In this document: in pieces, positions 55,295 through 64,000 of the stretch
Layout of the letters: the number at the start of each line of letters is the position of its first letter
How positions within the stretch are numbered: position 1 is the stretch's first letter
DNA from: an uncultured Oscillospiraceae bacterium
GTDB taxonomy: Bacteria > Bacillota > Clostridia > Oscillospirales > Oscillospiraceae
Length of the DNA: 64,000 nt
Assembly (NCBI GenBank): GCA_944387015.1
Contig: CALXDH010000009.1
Coordinates: 1 to 64,000 of the forward strand
Direction: 5' to 3'
The notes under the pieces: generated by a model
Seen by the model: only the letters and a program-made list of their open reading frames with translations
The model's database searches: none
Told to the model about the DNA's origin: nothing
Program-made: the position numbers and the translations under genes

Positions 55295-57070
55295 TTGAGC
55301 GGTAAAGTTGTGAAAGTATCCGGACCGTTGGTGGTTGCCACGGGCCTGGCGGACGCCAATATGTCCGACGTGGTCCGTGTGGGCCCCCAGCGGCTGATCG
55401 GCGAGATCCTGACCATGAAGGGGGATTCCGCCTCCATCCAGGTGTATGAGGAAACCTCCGGCCTGGGCCCCGGCGCCGAGGTGGTCACCACCGGTGCCCC
55501 CATGAGCGTGGAGCTGGGCCCCGGTATGATCGAGGGCATTTACGACGGCATCCAGCGCCCGCTGGAGAAGATCGTGGAGAAGGTGGGTCCCAACATCACC
55601 CGCGGTGTGGAGGTCCCCGCTATTGACCATGACAAGAAGTGGCCCTTTACACCCGTTGCGAAGGTGGGCGATCAGGTCACCGGCGGCGACGTGCTGGGCA
55701 CGGTCCCCGAGACGGAGGTGGTGCTCCACAAGATCATGGTGCCTCCCACCATGCACGGCACCATCACCAAGATCGCCCCGGCAGGGGACTACACGGTGCT
55801 GGAGCCCATTGCTACCCTGACCACGGACGACGGCAGGGAAGTGGAGCTGCCCATGATGCAGAAGTGGCCCGTCCGTGTGGGCCGGCCCTATCAGCATAAA
55901 TATCCCCCCAAGCGGCCGCTGTGCTCCGGCCAGCGGGTCATCGACACCATGTTCCCCATCGCCAAGGGCGGTACCGCCGCCGTGCCCGGTCCCTTCGGTT
56001 CCGGCAAGACGGTGGTGCAGCATCAGCTGGCCAAGTGGTCCGATGTGGACATCGTGGTCTACATCGGCTGCGGCGAGCGCGGCAACGAGATGACCGACGT
56101 TCTGCGGGAGTTCCCCGAACTGAAGGACCCCCGTACCGGCGAGTCCTTGATGAAGCGGACGGTGCTGATCGCCAACACCTCCGATATGCCTGTGGCGGCT
56201 CGTGAGGCCAGCGTGTACACCGGCATCACCATCGCCGAGTATTTCCGGGATATGGGCTACGACGTGGCCGTCATCGCCGACTCCACCTCCCGCTGGGCTG
56301 AGGCCCTGCGTGAGATGTCCGGCCGTCTGGAGGAGATGCCCGGCGAGGAGGGCTACCCCGCTTACCTCGCCTCCCGTCTTGCCCAGTTCTACGAGCGCGC
56401 CGGCAGCGTGGAGTGCATCGGTTCCGACGAGCGCCGTGGCAGTCTGACCGCCGTGGGCGCCGTGTCCCCTCCGGGCGGCGACCTCTCCGAGCCGGTTTCC
56501 CAGGCCACCATGCGGATCGTCAAGGTGTTCTGGGCGCTGGATTCCTCCCTTGCCTACAAGCGGCATTTCCCCGCCATCAACTGGCTCAATTCCTATTCGC
56601 TGTATCTGGATTCCCTGAAGCCCTGGTTTGACGAGAACCTGGGACCGGAGTTCATGCGCAACCGCACGGCGGCCATGAGCCTGCTGCAAAGCGAGGCCAG
56701 CCTGAATGAGATCGTCCAGCTGGTAGGTAAGGACGCCCTGTCGCCCGCTGACCAGTTGACACTGGAAGTGGCCCGGATGGTCCGGGAGGACTTCCTGCAG
56801 CAAAACGCCTTTATGGACGTGGACGGTTACTCCAGTTACGACCGGCAGGAGAAGCTGCTGGCCATGATCCTCCACTATGAGAAGCTCTGCCGGGACGCCA
56901 TCGCAAAGGGCGCGCCGGTGATGGCCCTCTTCCAGATCCCCGCCCGGGAGAAGATCGGCCGTGCCAAGAGCGTGGAGGCTGAGGAGTATCCGCAGGTCTA
57001 TCAGCAGATCGAGCAGGAGATGGCGCAGGAGATCGAGGCCGTCTCTGCCCAGGGAGGTGAGGAAGCATGA
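55295..57070 (+). CDS. ntpA: V-type ATP synthase catalytic subunit A
   Basis: The catalytic ATPase subunit (591 residues). The P-loop GPFGSGKT lies near residue 233, with the non-homologous region typical of A subunits before it ([15 protein letters not shown]). [15 protein letters not shown] and [17 protein letters not shown] follow. A TTG at 55295 gives the family's N-terminus ([14 protein letters not shown]). The ribosome site is a modest AAGG. It overlaps subunit B by 4 bp. Confidence 0.96.
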   Translation: MSGKVVKVSGPLVVATGLADANMSDVVRVGPQRLIGEILTMKGDSASIQVYEETSGLGPGAEVVTTGAPMSVELGPGMIEGIYDGIQRPLEKIVEKVGPNITRGVEVPAIDHDKKWPFTPVAKVGDQVTGGDVLGTVPETEVVLHKIMVPPTMHGTITKIAPAGDYTVLEPIATLTTDDGREVELPMMQKWPVRVGRPYQHKYPPKRPLCSGQRVIDTMFPIAKGGTAAVPGPFGSGKTVVQHQLAKWSDVDIVVYIGCGERGNEMTDVLREFPELKDPRTGESLMKRTVLIANTSDMPVAAREASVYTGITIAEYFRDMGYDVAVIADSTSRWAEALREMSGRLEEMPGEEGYPAYLASRLAQFYERAGSVECIGSDERRGSLTAVGAVSPPGGDLSEPVSQATMRIVKVFWALDSSLAYKRHFPAINWLNSYSLYLDSLKPWFDENLGPEFMRNRTAAMSLLQSEASLNEIVQLVGKDALSPADQLTLEVARMVREDFLQQNAFMDVDGYSSYDRQEKLLAMILHYEKLCRDAIAKGAPVMALFQIPAREKIGRAKSVEAEEYPQVYQQIEQEMAQEIEAVSAQGGEEA

Positions 57071-58455
57071 TTCGAGAATACCGCACCGTTGAAGAGATCG
57101 TCAGTCCCCTGATGATGGTCCGTCAGGTGGAGGGCGTCACCTACGACGAACTGGTGGAAGTCCAGCTCCACGACGGCTCCATCCGCCGGGGCAAGGTGCT
57201 GGAGGTCAACGGCGATACCGCCGTGGTCCAGCTCTTTGAATCCGCCGCCGGCATCAACCTGGCCGACGCCAAGGTCCGCTTCCTGGGACATCCCCTGCAG
57301 CTGGGTGTGTCCGCCGACATGTTGGGCCGCGTGTTCAACGGCATGGGCGAGCCCATTGACGGCGGCCCGGACATCATCCCGGAGGAGTACCGGGACATCA
57401 ACGGCCTGCCTATGAACCCGGCAGCCCGTGACTACCCCAACGAGTTCATCCAGACCGGCATCTCCACCATCGATGGCCTGAACACCCTGGTCCGCGGGCA
57501 GAAGCTGCCCATCTTCTCCGGCTCCGGTCTGCCGCACGCCAACCTGGCGGCCCAGATCGCCCGGCAGGCCAAGGTGCTGGGGGACGACAGCTCCAACTTT
57601 GCCGTGGTGTTTGCCGCCATCGGCATCACCTTTGAGGAGTCTGAGTTCTTTGTCAGCGAGTTCCGCCGCACCGGCGCCATCGACCGGACGGTCCTCTTCT
57701 CCAACCTGGCCAACGATCCCGCCGTGGAGCGCATCTCCACACCCCGTATGGCTCTGACTGCCGCGGAGTATCTGGCCTTTGAGAAGGACATGCATGTGCT
57801 GGTTATCATGACCGACATCACCAACTACGCTGAGGCCCTGCGTGAAGTCTCCGCCGCCAAGAAGGAAGTCCCCGGCCGCCGCGGATTCCCCGGTTACCTG
57901 TACACGGACCTGGCTCAGATGTACGAGCGTGCCGGCCGTCAGCTGGGGAAGAAGGGCTCCATTACTCTGATCCCCATCCTGACCATGCCGGAGGACGATA
58001 AGACCCACCCCATTCCCGACCTGACCGGCTATATCACCGAGGGACAGATCATCCTCTCCCGGGCGCTGTACCGCCAGGGCATCCACCCGCCGGTGGACGT
58101 GCTGCCCAGCCTCTCCCGTTTGAAGGACAAGGGCATCGGCGCCGGAAAGACCCGGGAGGACCATGCCGGTACCATGAACCAGCTCTTTGCAGCCTATTCC
58201 ACCGGTAAGGATAACAAGGAACTGATGAGCATCCTGGGCGAAGCTGCCCTGACGCCCACGGATCTTCTGTATGCCAAGTTTGCCGATGAGTTTGAAAAGC
58301 GCTATGTCAACCAGGGCTATGAGGAGAACCGCTCCATTGAGGAAACGCTGGATCTGGGCTGGGAACTTTTGAGCATCCTGCCCAAGAGCGAACTCAAGCG
58401 GATCAAGCCGGAGTATATTGAGAAATATTGGCCGAAAAAAGACCAGCAGGCGTAA
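57067..58455 (+). CDS. ntpB: V-type ATP synthase regulatory subunit B
   Basis: The 462-residue non-catalytic partner of subunit A. It lacks a P-loop, as expected, and has [27 protein letters not shown] and [18 protein letters not shown] motifs, then [17 protein letters not shown]. The ATGA start overlaps the end of subunit A, so the two should be made in equal amounts. Confidence 0.96.
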   Translation: MIREYRTVEEIVSPLMMVRQVEGVTYDELVEVQLHDGSIRRGKVLEVNGDTAVVQLFESAAGINLADAKVRFLGHPLQLGVSADMLGRVFNGMGEPIDGGPDIIPEEYRDINGLPMNPAARDYPNEFIQTGISTIDGLNTLVRGQKLPIFSGSGLPHANLAAQIARQAKVLGDDSSNFAVVFAAIGITFEESEFFVSEFRRTGAIDRTVLFSNLANDPAVERISTPRMALTAAEYLAFEKDMHVLVIMTDITNYAEALREVSAAKKEVPGRRGFPGYLYTDLAQMYERAGRQLGKKGSITLIPILTMPEDDKTHPIPDLTGYITEGQIILSRALYRQGIHPPVDVLPSLSRLKDKGIGAGKTREDHAGTMNQLFAAYSTGKDNKELMSILGEAALTPTDLLYAKFADEFEKRYVNQGYEENRSIEETLDLGWELLSILPKSELKRIKPEYIEKYWPKKDQQA

Positions 58456-58468
58456 GGAGGGGTGACCA

Positions 58469-59167
58469 ATGGCCAACATCACGGTAAACCCCACCCGAAT
58501 GGAACTGACCCGCCTGAAGGGGAAGCTGCGCACCGCTCAGCGGGGCCATAAGCTGCTCAAGGACAAGCGGGATGAGCTGATGAAGCAGTTCCTGGACACC
58601 GTGCGGGAGGTCCGCGCCCTGCGGGCGGAAGTGGAAGAAGAACTGATGACGGTCCACAAGTCCTTTACCGTGGCCTCCGCCCTGATGAGCTCCGAGGCGA
58701 TGGAGCAGGCGCTGCTTTATCCCAAGCAGAGCGTGGAGCTGACGATGACCATGAAGAACATCATGTCCGTCAACGTTCCCATTTATGATTTCCAGACCAA
58801 GACCAAGTCCGACGCCGACATCTATCCCTATGGTTTTGCAGCCACCTCCGGTGAGCTGGATACCGCCGTGGATGCGCTGGGCAAGGTATTTCAGAAGATG
58901 CTCAAGCTGGCGCAGATCGAAAAATCCGCCCAGCTCATGGCGGAGGAAATCGAAAAGACCCGCCGCCGGGTCAATGCACTGGAATATGTGATGATCCCGA
59001 ACACCCAGGAGGCGATTCGGTATATCACCATGAAGCTGGATGAGAACGACCGCGCCACCACGACACGGCTGATGAAGGTGAAGGATATGCTCCTCAAGGA
59101 AGCCATTGAGGAGCAACGGGCCCGCGACGAGGCGGCCATGTCCCGTTTCACCGCACAAGAGACTTAA
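58469..59167 (+). CDS. ntpD: V-type ATP synthase subunit D
   Basis: The 232-residue central rotor shaft, a long coiled coil. Conserved parts are NPTRMELTRLKGKLRTAQRG at the start, LLKDKRDELMKQF, and EIEKTRRRVNALEYVMIP towards the end. It is the last gene of the nine-gene operon G/H-I-K-E-C-F-A-B-D and lies 13 bp after subunit B. Confidence 0.95.
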   Translation: MANITVNPTRMELTRLKGKLRTAQRGHKLLKDKRDELMKQFLDTVREVRALRAEVEEELMTVHKSFTVASALMSSEAMEQALLYPKQSVELTMTMKNIMSVNVPIYDFQTKTKSDADIYPYGFAATSGELDTAVDALGKVFQKMLKLAQIEKSAQLMAEEIEKTRRRVNALEYVMIPNTQEAIRYITMKLDENDRATTTRLMKVKDMLLKEAIEEQRARDEAAMSRFTAQET

Positions 59168-59192
59168 CAAAATGGGCAAAGCGGTGTAGAAT
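59164..59192 (+). promoter_or_regulatory. Candidate promoter of the flavodiiron gene
   Basis: -35 TTAACA at 59164 and -10 TAGAAT at 59187 with a 17-bp spacer. The -35 overlaps the ntpD stop codon and the -10 lies in the inverted repeat described next. Confidence 0.5.
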
Positions 59193-59211
59193 AGACCTAC
59201 ACCGCTTTGCC
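59175..59211. repeat. Perfect 15-bp inverted repeat upstream of the flavodiiron gene
   Basis: GGCAAAGCGGTGTAG and its exact complement, separated by 7 bp. No T-run follows, so it is not a standard terminator for the V-ATPase operon. As it covers the -10 region of a candidate promoter it could be an operator. Confidence 0.6.
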
Positions 59212-59244
59212 GCGCGTAGACGTGTAGAAAGGAAGAAGAAACAT

Positions 59245-60450
59245 ATGCATTGTGTAGCCAACATTCACGACGATCTGTATTGGCTGGGGGCGTCGGACCG
59301 CCGGCTGGCCAAGTTTGAAAATGTGTTTCCTGTCCCCCGGGGCGTCAGCTATAACAGCTATCTGGTGCTGGATGAAAAGACGGTCCTGATGGACACGGTG
59401 GACAAGGCCGTGGGGGAGCGGTTCTTTGAGAATCTGGAGTTTGCCCTGGCGGGCCGTTCTCTGGACTATGTGGTGGTGAACCACATGGAGCCGGACCACT
59501 GTGCCACCCTGGGCGATCTGCTGCGCCGCTGGCCCCAGGTACAGGTTGTGGGCAATGCCAAGACCATCACGATGATCGGGCAGTTCTTTGACTTTGACCT
59601 CACCGGCCGTACAGTGGTGGTCAAGGAAGGAGACACTCTGACCACTGGCCGCCATACCTTTACCTTCCTCATGGCACCTATGGTCCACTGGCCGGAGACC
59701 ATGGTGACCTATGACAATGCGGACAAGACCCTCTTCTCCGCAGATGCCTTCGGTACTTTCGGAGCCCTCAACGGCAACATCTTTGCCGACCAGGTGAATT
59801 TCGAGCGGGATTGGCTGGACGATGCCCGCCGGTATTATACCAATATCGTGGGCAAGTACGGTGCCCAGGTCCAGTCCCTGCTCAAGCGGGCTGCGGATTT
59901 GGAGATCCAGCGGATCTGTCCCCTCCACGGCCCCATCTGGCGGGAGAATATCGGCTGGTTCGTAGAGAAATACCAGCTCTGGAGCACCTATACCCCGGAG
60001 GAGAAGGCTGTGGCCATTTTCTGCGGCTCCATTTATGGCCACACGGAAAACGCCGCTGAGATCCTGGCCTTCCGGCTGGCGGAGCGGGGCGTGAAGAATG
60101 TGGCGCTGTATGATGTGTCCCACGTGGATGTCTCCGAACTTGTGAGCGAGGCGTTCCGGTGCAGCCACCTGGTACTGGCTTCCGCTACATACAACGGCGG
60201 CATTTACACTCCCATGGAGGACTTCCTGCGTGATCTGGAGTGCCACGGCCTGCGGAACCGCTCCGTTGCCATCATCGATAACGGAACCTGGGCGGCTCGG
60301 TCCGGCATGCTGATGAGCAAGATCCTGGAGGGGATGAAGGAGATGCGGATCATGGAAGGCGCCGTATCTCTGAAGTCCTCGGTGAAGGAGTCCCAGCGCC
60401 GGAGCCTGGAGGCGCTGGCGGATGCCATCGCAGACGAGATCCAGCACTGA
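59245..60450 (+). CDS. FprA-family flavodiiron protein
   Basis: A 401-residue A-type flavoprotein that reduces O2 (or NO) to harmless products in anaerobes. The metallo-beta-lactamase half has the di-iron ligands His80, Glu82, Asp84 in NHMEPDHC, then His in MVHWPE, Asp in SADAFG and His in PLHGPIW. The flavodoxin half (from ~250) has the FMN loop GSIYGHTENAA. There is no rubredoxin tail, so a separate electron donor is needed. A site AAAGGAAGAAG precedes the ATG. Confidence 0.95.
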   Translation: MHCVANIHDDLYWLGASDRRLAKFENVFPVPRGVSYNSYLVLDEKTVLMDTVDKAVGERFFENLEFALAGRSLDYVVVNHMEPDHCATLGDLLRRWPQVQVVGNAKTITMIGQFFDFDLTGRTVVVKEGDTLTTGRHTFTFLMAPMVHWPETMVTYDNADKTLFSADAFGTFGALNGNIFADQVNFERDWLDDARRYYTNIVGKYGAQVQSLLKRAADLEIQRICPLHGPIWRENIGWFVEKYQLWSTYTPEEKAVAIFCGSIYGHTENAAEILAFRLAERGVKNVALYDVSHVDVSELVSEAFRCSHLVLASATYNGGIYTPMEDFLRDLECHGLRNRSVAIIDNGTWAARSGMLMSKILEGMKEMRIMEGAVSLKSSVKESQRRSLEALADAIADEIQH

Positions 60451-60477
60451 GCGGCTGATAAGACCCAAGTAAAAAAG

Positions 60478-60511
60478 CAGGACCGCCGGATTTCACGGCG
60501 GTCCTGTTTTT
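60478..60511 (+). terminator. Terminator of the flavodiiron gene
   Basis: An 11-bp stem CAGGACCGCCG/CGGCGGTCCTG with a 7-nt loop and a T-run. Confidence 0.9.
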
Positions 60512-60581
60512 CTGTTCCGAAAAGGCGTGCTCTTTTCAGAGGAGCAGGGTCCATTCAGTGGACAGAGAAATATAAAAAACA

Positions 60582-60615
60582 AAAGGACGGATACAGATGT
60601 ATCCGTCCTTTTTAT
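60582..60615. terminator. Terminator of the gltX-spoIIM-asnA unit
   Basis: A 13-bp stem AAAGGACGGATAC/GTATCCGTCCTTT with an AGAT loop. On the minus strand it is followed by a T-rich stretch, and on the plus strand by TTATT, so it may work both ways. Confidence 0.85.
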
Positions 60616-60650
60616 TCTCAATCGGCCAAATGACCGACAGGCAGCGGCTG

Positions 60651-61658
60651 TTACAGCAGTGTGATACCGGCCTTCTCGCAGGCGTCCATGGTGGCCTGAT
60701 CCCACAAGCTGGCCTGGACCTCGCCGATATGGCAGGTGCCGATCAGCAGCATGCACAGACGGGACATGCCGATGCCGCCGCCAATGGAGGGGGGCAGCTC
60801 ACCGTTGAGGAGCATCTGATGGAAGGGCAGCTTCCGGCGGTCATCGCAGCCCCGCTCCGTCAGCTGACGGTCCAGGGACGCAGCATCCACCCGGATGCCC
60901 ATGGAGGAGAGCTCAAAGCGGCTTTCCAGAACCGGGTTCCACATGAGGATGTCGCCATTGAGATCCCAGTCGTCATAGTCAGGAGCACGGCCGTCATGAG
61001 GCTTGCCGGACTTGAGCTTCTTGCCGATCTGCATCAAAAACACGGTGTGATGCTCCCGGCAGATGGCAGTCTCCCGCTCATTGGGGGTCAGGTCGGGGAA
61101 CCGGTCCTCCAGCTCCTGGGTAGTGATGAAGTAAACTTCCCGGTCAGGGATAAAGGTCAAAACGGGGAAAGCGTTGCGCAGGGCAGTAGCCGTGTCGCAG
61201 ATAGCGCCCACGATGTCCCGCACCGTGTCCTGCAGGTACTCCACATTACGGTTGGCGGCGTCGATGTGCTTTTCCCAGTCCCACTGATCCACGTAGATGG
61301 AGTGAAGGTTGTCCACCTCCTCATCCCGGCGGATGGCATTCATATCGGTGTAAAGGCCGGTGCCGGGCTTGAACTCGTAGCGCTTGAGAGCGAGACGCTT
61401 CCACTTGGCCAGAGAGTGCACCACCTGACCCTCGGTGCCCACGTCGGGGATGTCGAAGGTGACAGGACGCTCTACACCGTTGAGGTCATCATTCAAGCCG
61501 GTCTTGCCGTCTACGAAGAGGGGAGCGGAGACCCGATGCAGATTGAGCCGTACGGTGAGGCTGTGCTGAAACTCGCTGTGGATCAGTTCAATGGCCCGCT
61601 GCAGCTCGTTGTTGGTCAGGGGCATCCGGTATCCCGCAGGGATCACAATTTTACTCAT
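60651..61658 (-). CDS. asnA: Aspartate--ammonia ligase
   Basis: Makes asparagine from aspartate, ammonia and ATP. The 335-residue AsnA-type enzyme is related to class II tRNA synthetases. Recognisable are SAPLFVDGKTGLNDDLNG, EVVHSLAKWKR-like VVHSLAKWKRLALKRY, GLYTDMNAIRRDEE and, near the end, PPSIGGGIGMSRLCMLLI. The ATG at 61658 (MSKIVIPAGY) is preferred over a TTG two codons upstream. It lies 29 bp after the SpoIIM gene, as the last gene of the unit. Confidence 0.96.
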   Translation of the reverse strand: MSKIVIPAGYRMPLTNNELQRAIELIHSEFQHSLTVRLNLHRVSAPLFVDGKTGLNDDLNGVERPVTFDIPDVGTEGQVVHSLAKWKRLALKRYEFKPGTGLYTDMNAIRRDEEVDNLHSIYVDQWDWEKHIDAANRNVEYLQDTVRDIVGAICDTATALRNAFPVLTFIPDREVYFITTQELEDRFPDLTPNERETAICREHHTVFLMQIGKKLKSGKPHDGRAPDYDDWDLNGDILMWNPVLESRFELSSMGIRVDAASLDRQLTERGCDDRRKLPFHQMLLNGELPPSIGGGIGMSRLCMLLIGTCHIGEVQASLWDQATMDACEKAGITLL

Positions 61659-61687
61659 AGTCAAACAGTCCTTTTCAGATTGGGATT

Positions 61688-62317
61688 TTACAAAAACCAG
61701 GCGGCAACAGCCGGGGTAACATAGGCCTCAACAAAGGCGGCGGCCAGCAGCAGCGGTGCCAGTGCCAGCAGCAGCGTCTGTCCCATCAAAGAGAGACAGC
61801 TGGTGATAGAGCGGGTCTGCTCGTTTCCCCGCAGACGGCGGGTCACCTGTCCGCAGACATACAATCCCACGCCGAAAGCCAGCAGCATGGCTGGGATCTC
61901 AAAGATGGCATGGGGGATCAGGGCTGCCAGATACAGCGCCAGAGAAAGCCCGCTGCGCACATATACCGCTGCCAGCCAGCCCAGCATGACCGCATTGAGA
62001 CCCAACGCCATAGCAGGAAGCCGCACGAAAGGCACCAGGCCGTAGAGCATGATGAACGTGGTGGCCTGCAGATTGCTGAGAAAGACCGCCGGAGCGGAGA
62101 GATTGCCCGATTCGTCGGTAACGGCTTCCAGGTCCACGGTGAGGTTTCCCATCACGCCATTCAGCAGATCCAGAAGTCCCGGAATCAGCAGACACCCCGC
62201 GCAGGCCAGTATCGCTAGGATCAAAAACGCCGCAGCCGAATGGCCGGTCTCCCGTTTTACGCCGTCCCGCCAGGCGGAGAGCAGCTCTTCGCAGACGGCA
62301 GGAAAACCAAGACTCAT
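61688..62317 (-). CDS. SpoIIM-like stage II sporulation membrane protein
   Basis: A 209-residue protein with about five hydrophobic helices. In the middle, FLSNLQATTFIMLYGLVPF and IPHAIFEIPAMLLAFGVGL match the conserved N-x-x-x and PHxxxEIPA signatures of SpoIIM/DUF95 proteins. SpoIIM helps peptidoglycan hydrolysis during engulfment, but related DUF95 proteins occur in non-sporulating bacteria as well. It overlaps the gltX stop by 4 bp (ATGA). Confidence 0.85.
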   Translation of the reverse strand: MSLGFPAVCEELLSAWRDGVKRETGHSAAAFLILAILACAGCLLIPGLLDLLNGVMGNLTVDLEAVTDESGNLSAPAVFLSNLQATTFIMLYGLVPFVRLPAMALGLNAVMLGWLAAVYVRSGLSLALYLAALIPHAIFEIPAMLLAFGVGLYVCGQVTRRLRGNEQTRSITSCLSLMGQTLLLALAPLLLAAAFVEAYVTPAVAAWFL

Positions 62318-63804
62318 GCGCCCAGCAGCTCCATTCCGTGGCGCAGGCGGCGCAGGGTCTCCTCGCGGCCCAGAATGTGGCAGATCTCCACGGCACCGCC
62401 GGGAGTCACCAGCTTGCCGGCGGCAGCGATGCGGACAGGCCACATCAGCGTGGCGTTTTTGACTTCCAGTTTGGCGGCCAGGTCGATCAGGGCGTCATGG
62501 ATGGCGTCCTGGGTCCACTCCGGCAGTGCCTCCAGCACCGGGATGGCGGCCTGGAGCATGGCCAGAGACACCTCGGGGTTGGTCTTGGACTTCTTGTTGG
62601 TGTAGAAGTCCACGCTGTATTCCGGCAGGGCATCGAAGAAGTCCACCTTCTCGGGGATGTCCGTCAGCTTTTCACAGCGGGCCTGCAGCAGCGCAGCCAC
62701 AGCGGCGGTGTCGATGCCGGGATTCTTGACGCTCTCGCGGATATAAGGCTCCGCGGCCTTGGCGAATGCGGAGGGATCCATGGCCCGCAGGTAGGTGGCG
62801 TTGAAGTAGGTGAGCTTTTCGATGTCGAAGATGGCAGGGGACTTGGAGATGCCGGCGATGTCGAAGGCATCCACCAGTTCGGAAAGGGAGAAGATCTCCT
62901 GCTCGCTGCGCTCGCCCTTGGGGGCCCAGCCCAGCAGAGCCACGTAGTTCAAAATGGCCTCCGTCAAATAACCCTGGGCCTTCAGATCCTCATAGGAGGG
63001 ATCGCCGTGGCGCTTGGACATCTTGTTGTGCTGGTCCCGCATGACGGGGGAGCAGTGCACATAGGTGGGGATGTCCCAGCCGAAGGACTCATAGAGTAGG
63101 TTGTACTTGGGAGCGGAGCTGAGGTACTCGCTGCCCCGGACCACGTGGGTGATGCCCATCAGGTGATCGTCCACCACGTTGGCAAAATTATAGGTGGGAA
63201 GGCCGTCCCGTTTCAGGAGGACCTGGTCATCCAGCGTCTTGTTCTCCACGGTGATGTCGCCGAAGGACACATCGTGGAAGGTGGTAGTTCCCTCGTGGGG
63301 GATGCGCTGACGGATGACATAGGGTTTTCCGGCGGCCAGATTGGCCTGGACCTCCTCAGGGCTCAGGTCCCGGCAGGGATCGTCGCCCCGCTGGAAGTCG
63401 CCGCTGTCCTCCTCAGACTCGGTCTTTTCGCAGAAGCAGTAGTACGCGGCGCCCTTTTCCACCAGCAGCTCGGCGTACTTGCCGTACAGCCCACGGCGCT
63501 CGGACTGGATATAGGGCCCCACAGGACCGCCCACATCGGGGCCTTCGTCATGGTCCAGGCCGCACTCCGCCATGGTGCGGTAGATGACGTCTGTGGCGCC
63601 TTCCACCAGACGGCCCTGGTCGGTATCCTCAATGCGGAGGATGAACGTGCCGTGGTTGTGCCGGGCGATGAGCCAGGTATACAAGGCAGTGCGGAGATTG
63701 CCCACGTGCATATAGCCAGTGGGAGAGGGAGCGAACCGGGTCCGAACCCCACCCTTGGGGATACGGGCTTCCATCTCCTCAATAAATGCGTGATCAACAG
63801 ACAT
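62314..63804 (-). CDS. gltX: Glutamate--tRNA ligase
   Basis: Charges tRNA-Glu. This 496-residue class I synthetase has the HIGH-type motif HVGN (residues 33-36) in APSPTGYMHVGNLRTAL and KMSKR at 261-265 in NKMSKRHG. The start at 63804 has GGAGG 7 bp before it. It leads a gltX-spoIIM-asnA unit with its own strong promoter. A second start (ATG at 63822) overlaps the ribosome site and was rejected. Confidence 0.96.
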   Translation of the reverse strand: MSVDHAFIEEMEARIPKGGVRTRFAPSPTGYMHVGNLRTALYTWLIARHNHGTFILRIEDTDQGRLVEGATDVIYRTMAECGLDHDEGPDVGGPVGPYIQSERRGLYGKYAELLVEKGAAYYCFCEKTESEEDSGDFQRGDDPCRDLSPEEVQANLAAGKPYVIRQRIPHEGTTTFHDVSFGDITVENKTLDDQVLLKRDGLPTYNFANVVDDHLMGITHVVRGSEYLSSAPKYNLLYESFGWDIPTYVHCSPVMRDQHNKMSKRHGDPSYEDLKAQGYLTEAILNYVALLGWAPKGERSEQEIFSLSELVDAFDIAGISKSPAIFDIEKLTYFNATYLRAMDPSAFAKAAEPYIRESVKNPGIDTAAVAALLQARCEKLTDIPEKVDFFDALPEYSVDFYTNKKSKTNPEVSLAMLQAAIPVLEALPEWTQDAIHDALIDLAAKLEVKNATLMWPVRIAAAGKLVTPGGAVEICHILGREETLRRLRHGMELLGA

Positions 63805-63837
63805 GAAAGTACCTCCATGCATAATTTAACAGATTAG

Positions 63838-63866
63838 ATTATCATCCAGAAGGCCTGGAATGTCAA
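63838..63866 (-). promoter_or_regulatory. Promoter of gltX-spoIIM-asnA
   Basis: Minus strand consensus -35 TTGACA and -10 GATAAT with a 17-bp spacer, 34 bp before the gltX start. Confidence 0.8.
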
Positions 63867-64000
63867 GAGTTTTCACATCTGCTGCGGGCAGGAAGGCAGA
63901 ATCATAAATGCGGGAGATTCCTGTTTCAGTATGGATGGCTGTTTCGGCTTTATGCTCCGTGCCGCATCTGCTTCAGAAGGGAGCAAAAGTTGCATGCAGA
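63867..64000. other. Right-hand window edge, no feature seen
   Basis: 134 bp upstream of gltX. No frame, hairpin or recognisable site can be supported before the window ends. Confidence 0.4.

Overview
The window is a chromosomal stretch of a GC-rich, Gram-positive anaerobe. I would place it in the Clostridia, most likely an Oscillospiraceae gut bacterium of the Oscillibacter/Flavonifractor/Dysosmobacter type. That placement is inference from gene content: a V-type ATPase, FprA-type flavodiiron protein, EFR1-type ferrodoxin, acyl-CoA dehydratase activase-like genes, S-layer-homology proteins, a SpoIIM-like protein, an ECF transporter core, and AGGAGG ribosome sites with frequent GTG/TTG starts. 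Coding density is high and the layout is mostly housekeeping. I see no CRISPR array, intact insertion sequence or prophage.

Layout. 1-2.6 kb (minus): ygfK (cut by the window edge) and ssnA, behind a promoter and a structured leader that ends in an intrinsic terminator. 2.7-6.4 kb: a lipoprotein, an alanine/cation symporter and a hemolysin III protein. 6.4-8.2 kb (minus): upp, then tsaE-tsaB. 8.3-15.9 kb: RodA/FtsW, an S-layer-type gene broken by an in-frame TAG, then ddl, murF, an ABC-F ATPase and a YdcF protein. 16-21 kb: flavodoxin, prfA, a TsaC-CoaE fusion and an M18 aminopeptidase. 21.2-26.7 kb: ACT protein, hom, lysC, a membrane protein, then the ACT + PFL/DUF711 pair. 26.8-31.8 kb: queH (minus) and a two-gene acyl-CoA dehydratase-activase/dehydratase-like system. 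32-34 kb: a secreted GH18 enzyme with SLH repeats. 34-41.7 kb: methyltransferase, VanZ-like protein, ecfA1-ecfA2-ecfT, metallophosphoesterase, truA, a DUF5711-type protein and a CvpA-like protein. 41.7-48.3 kb: a ClpE-like unfoldase with a small Cys protein, an EFR1 protein, a membrane lipase and cardiolipin synthase (minus). 48.4-49.3 kb: a degenerate integration scar beside tRNA-Arg(ACG). 49.4-59.2 kb: a DivIVA-like coiled-coil protein and a nine-gene V-ATPase operon. 59.2-63.9 kb: flavodiiron protein, then gltX-spoIIM-asnA (minus).

How they fit together. Several threads recur. The t6A pathway is represented by tsaB, tsaE and the tsaC half of a fusion; tsaD is not here. Cell-wall assembly runs from ddl and murF to a RodA/FtsW flippase-polymerase. 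Aspartate-family amino-acid synthesis is hom-lysC with ACT regulators, and asnA also draws on aspartate. The V-ATPase c-subunit carries the residues that bind Na+ in Enterococcus NtpK, so the enzyme is probably a sodium pump or synthase; the alanine symporter could use the same gradient.

The most unusual items are the ssnA leader RNA, the TsaC-CoaE fusion, the split activase/dehydratase pair, the amber-interrupted S-layer gene, the lipoprotein frame that runs through a terminator and into the next promoter, the CmpB/integrase chimera beside tRNA-Arg, and the promoter embedded in a perfect inverted repeat upstream of the flavodiiron gene.
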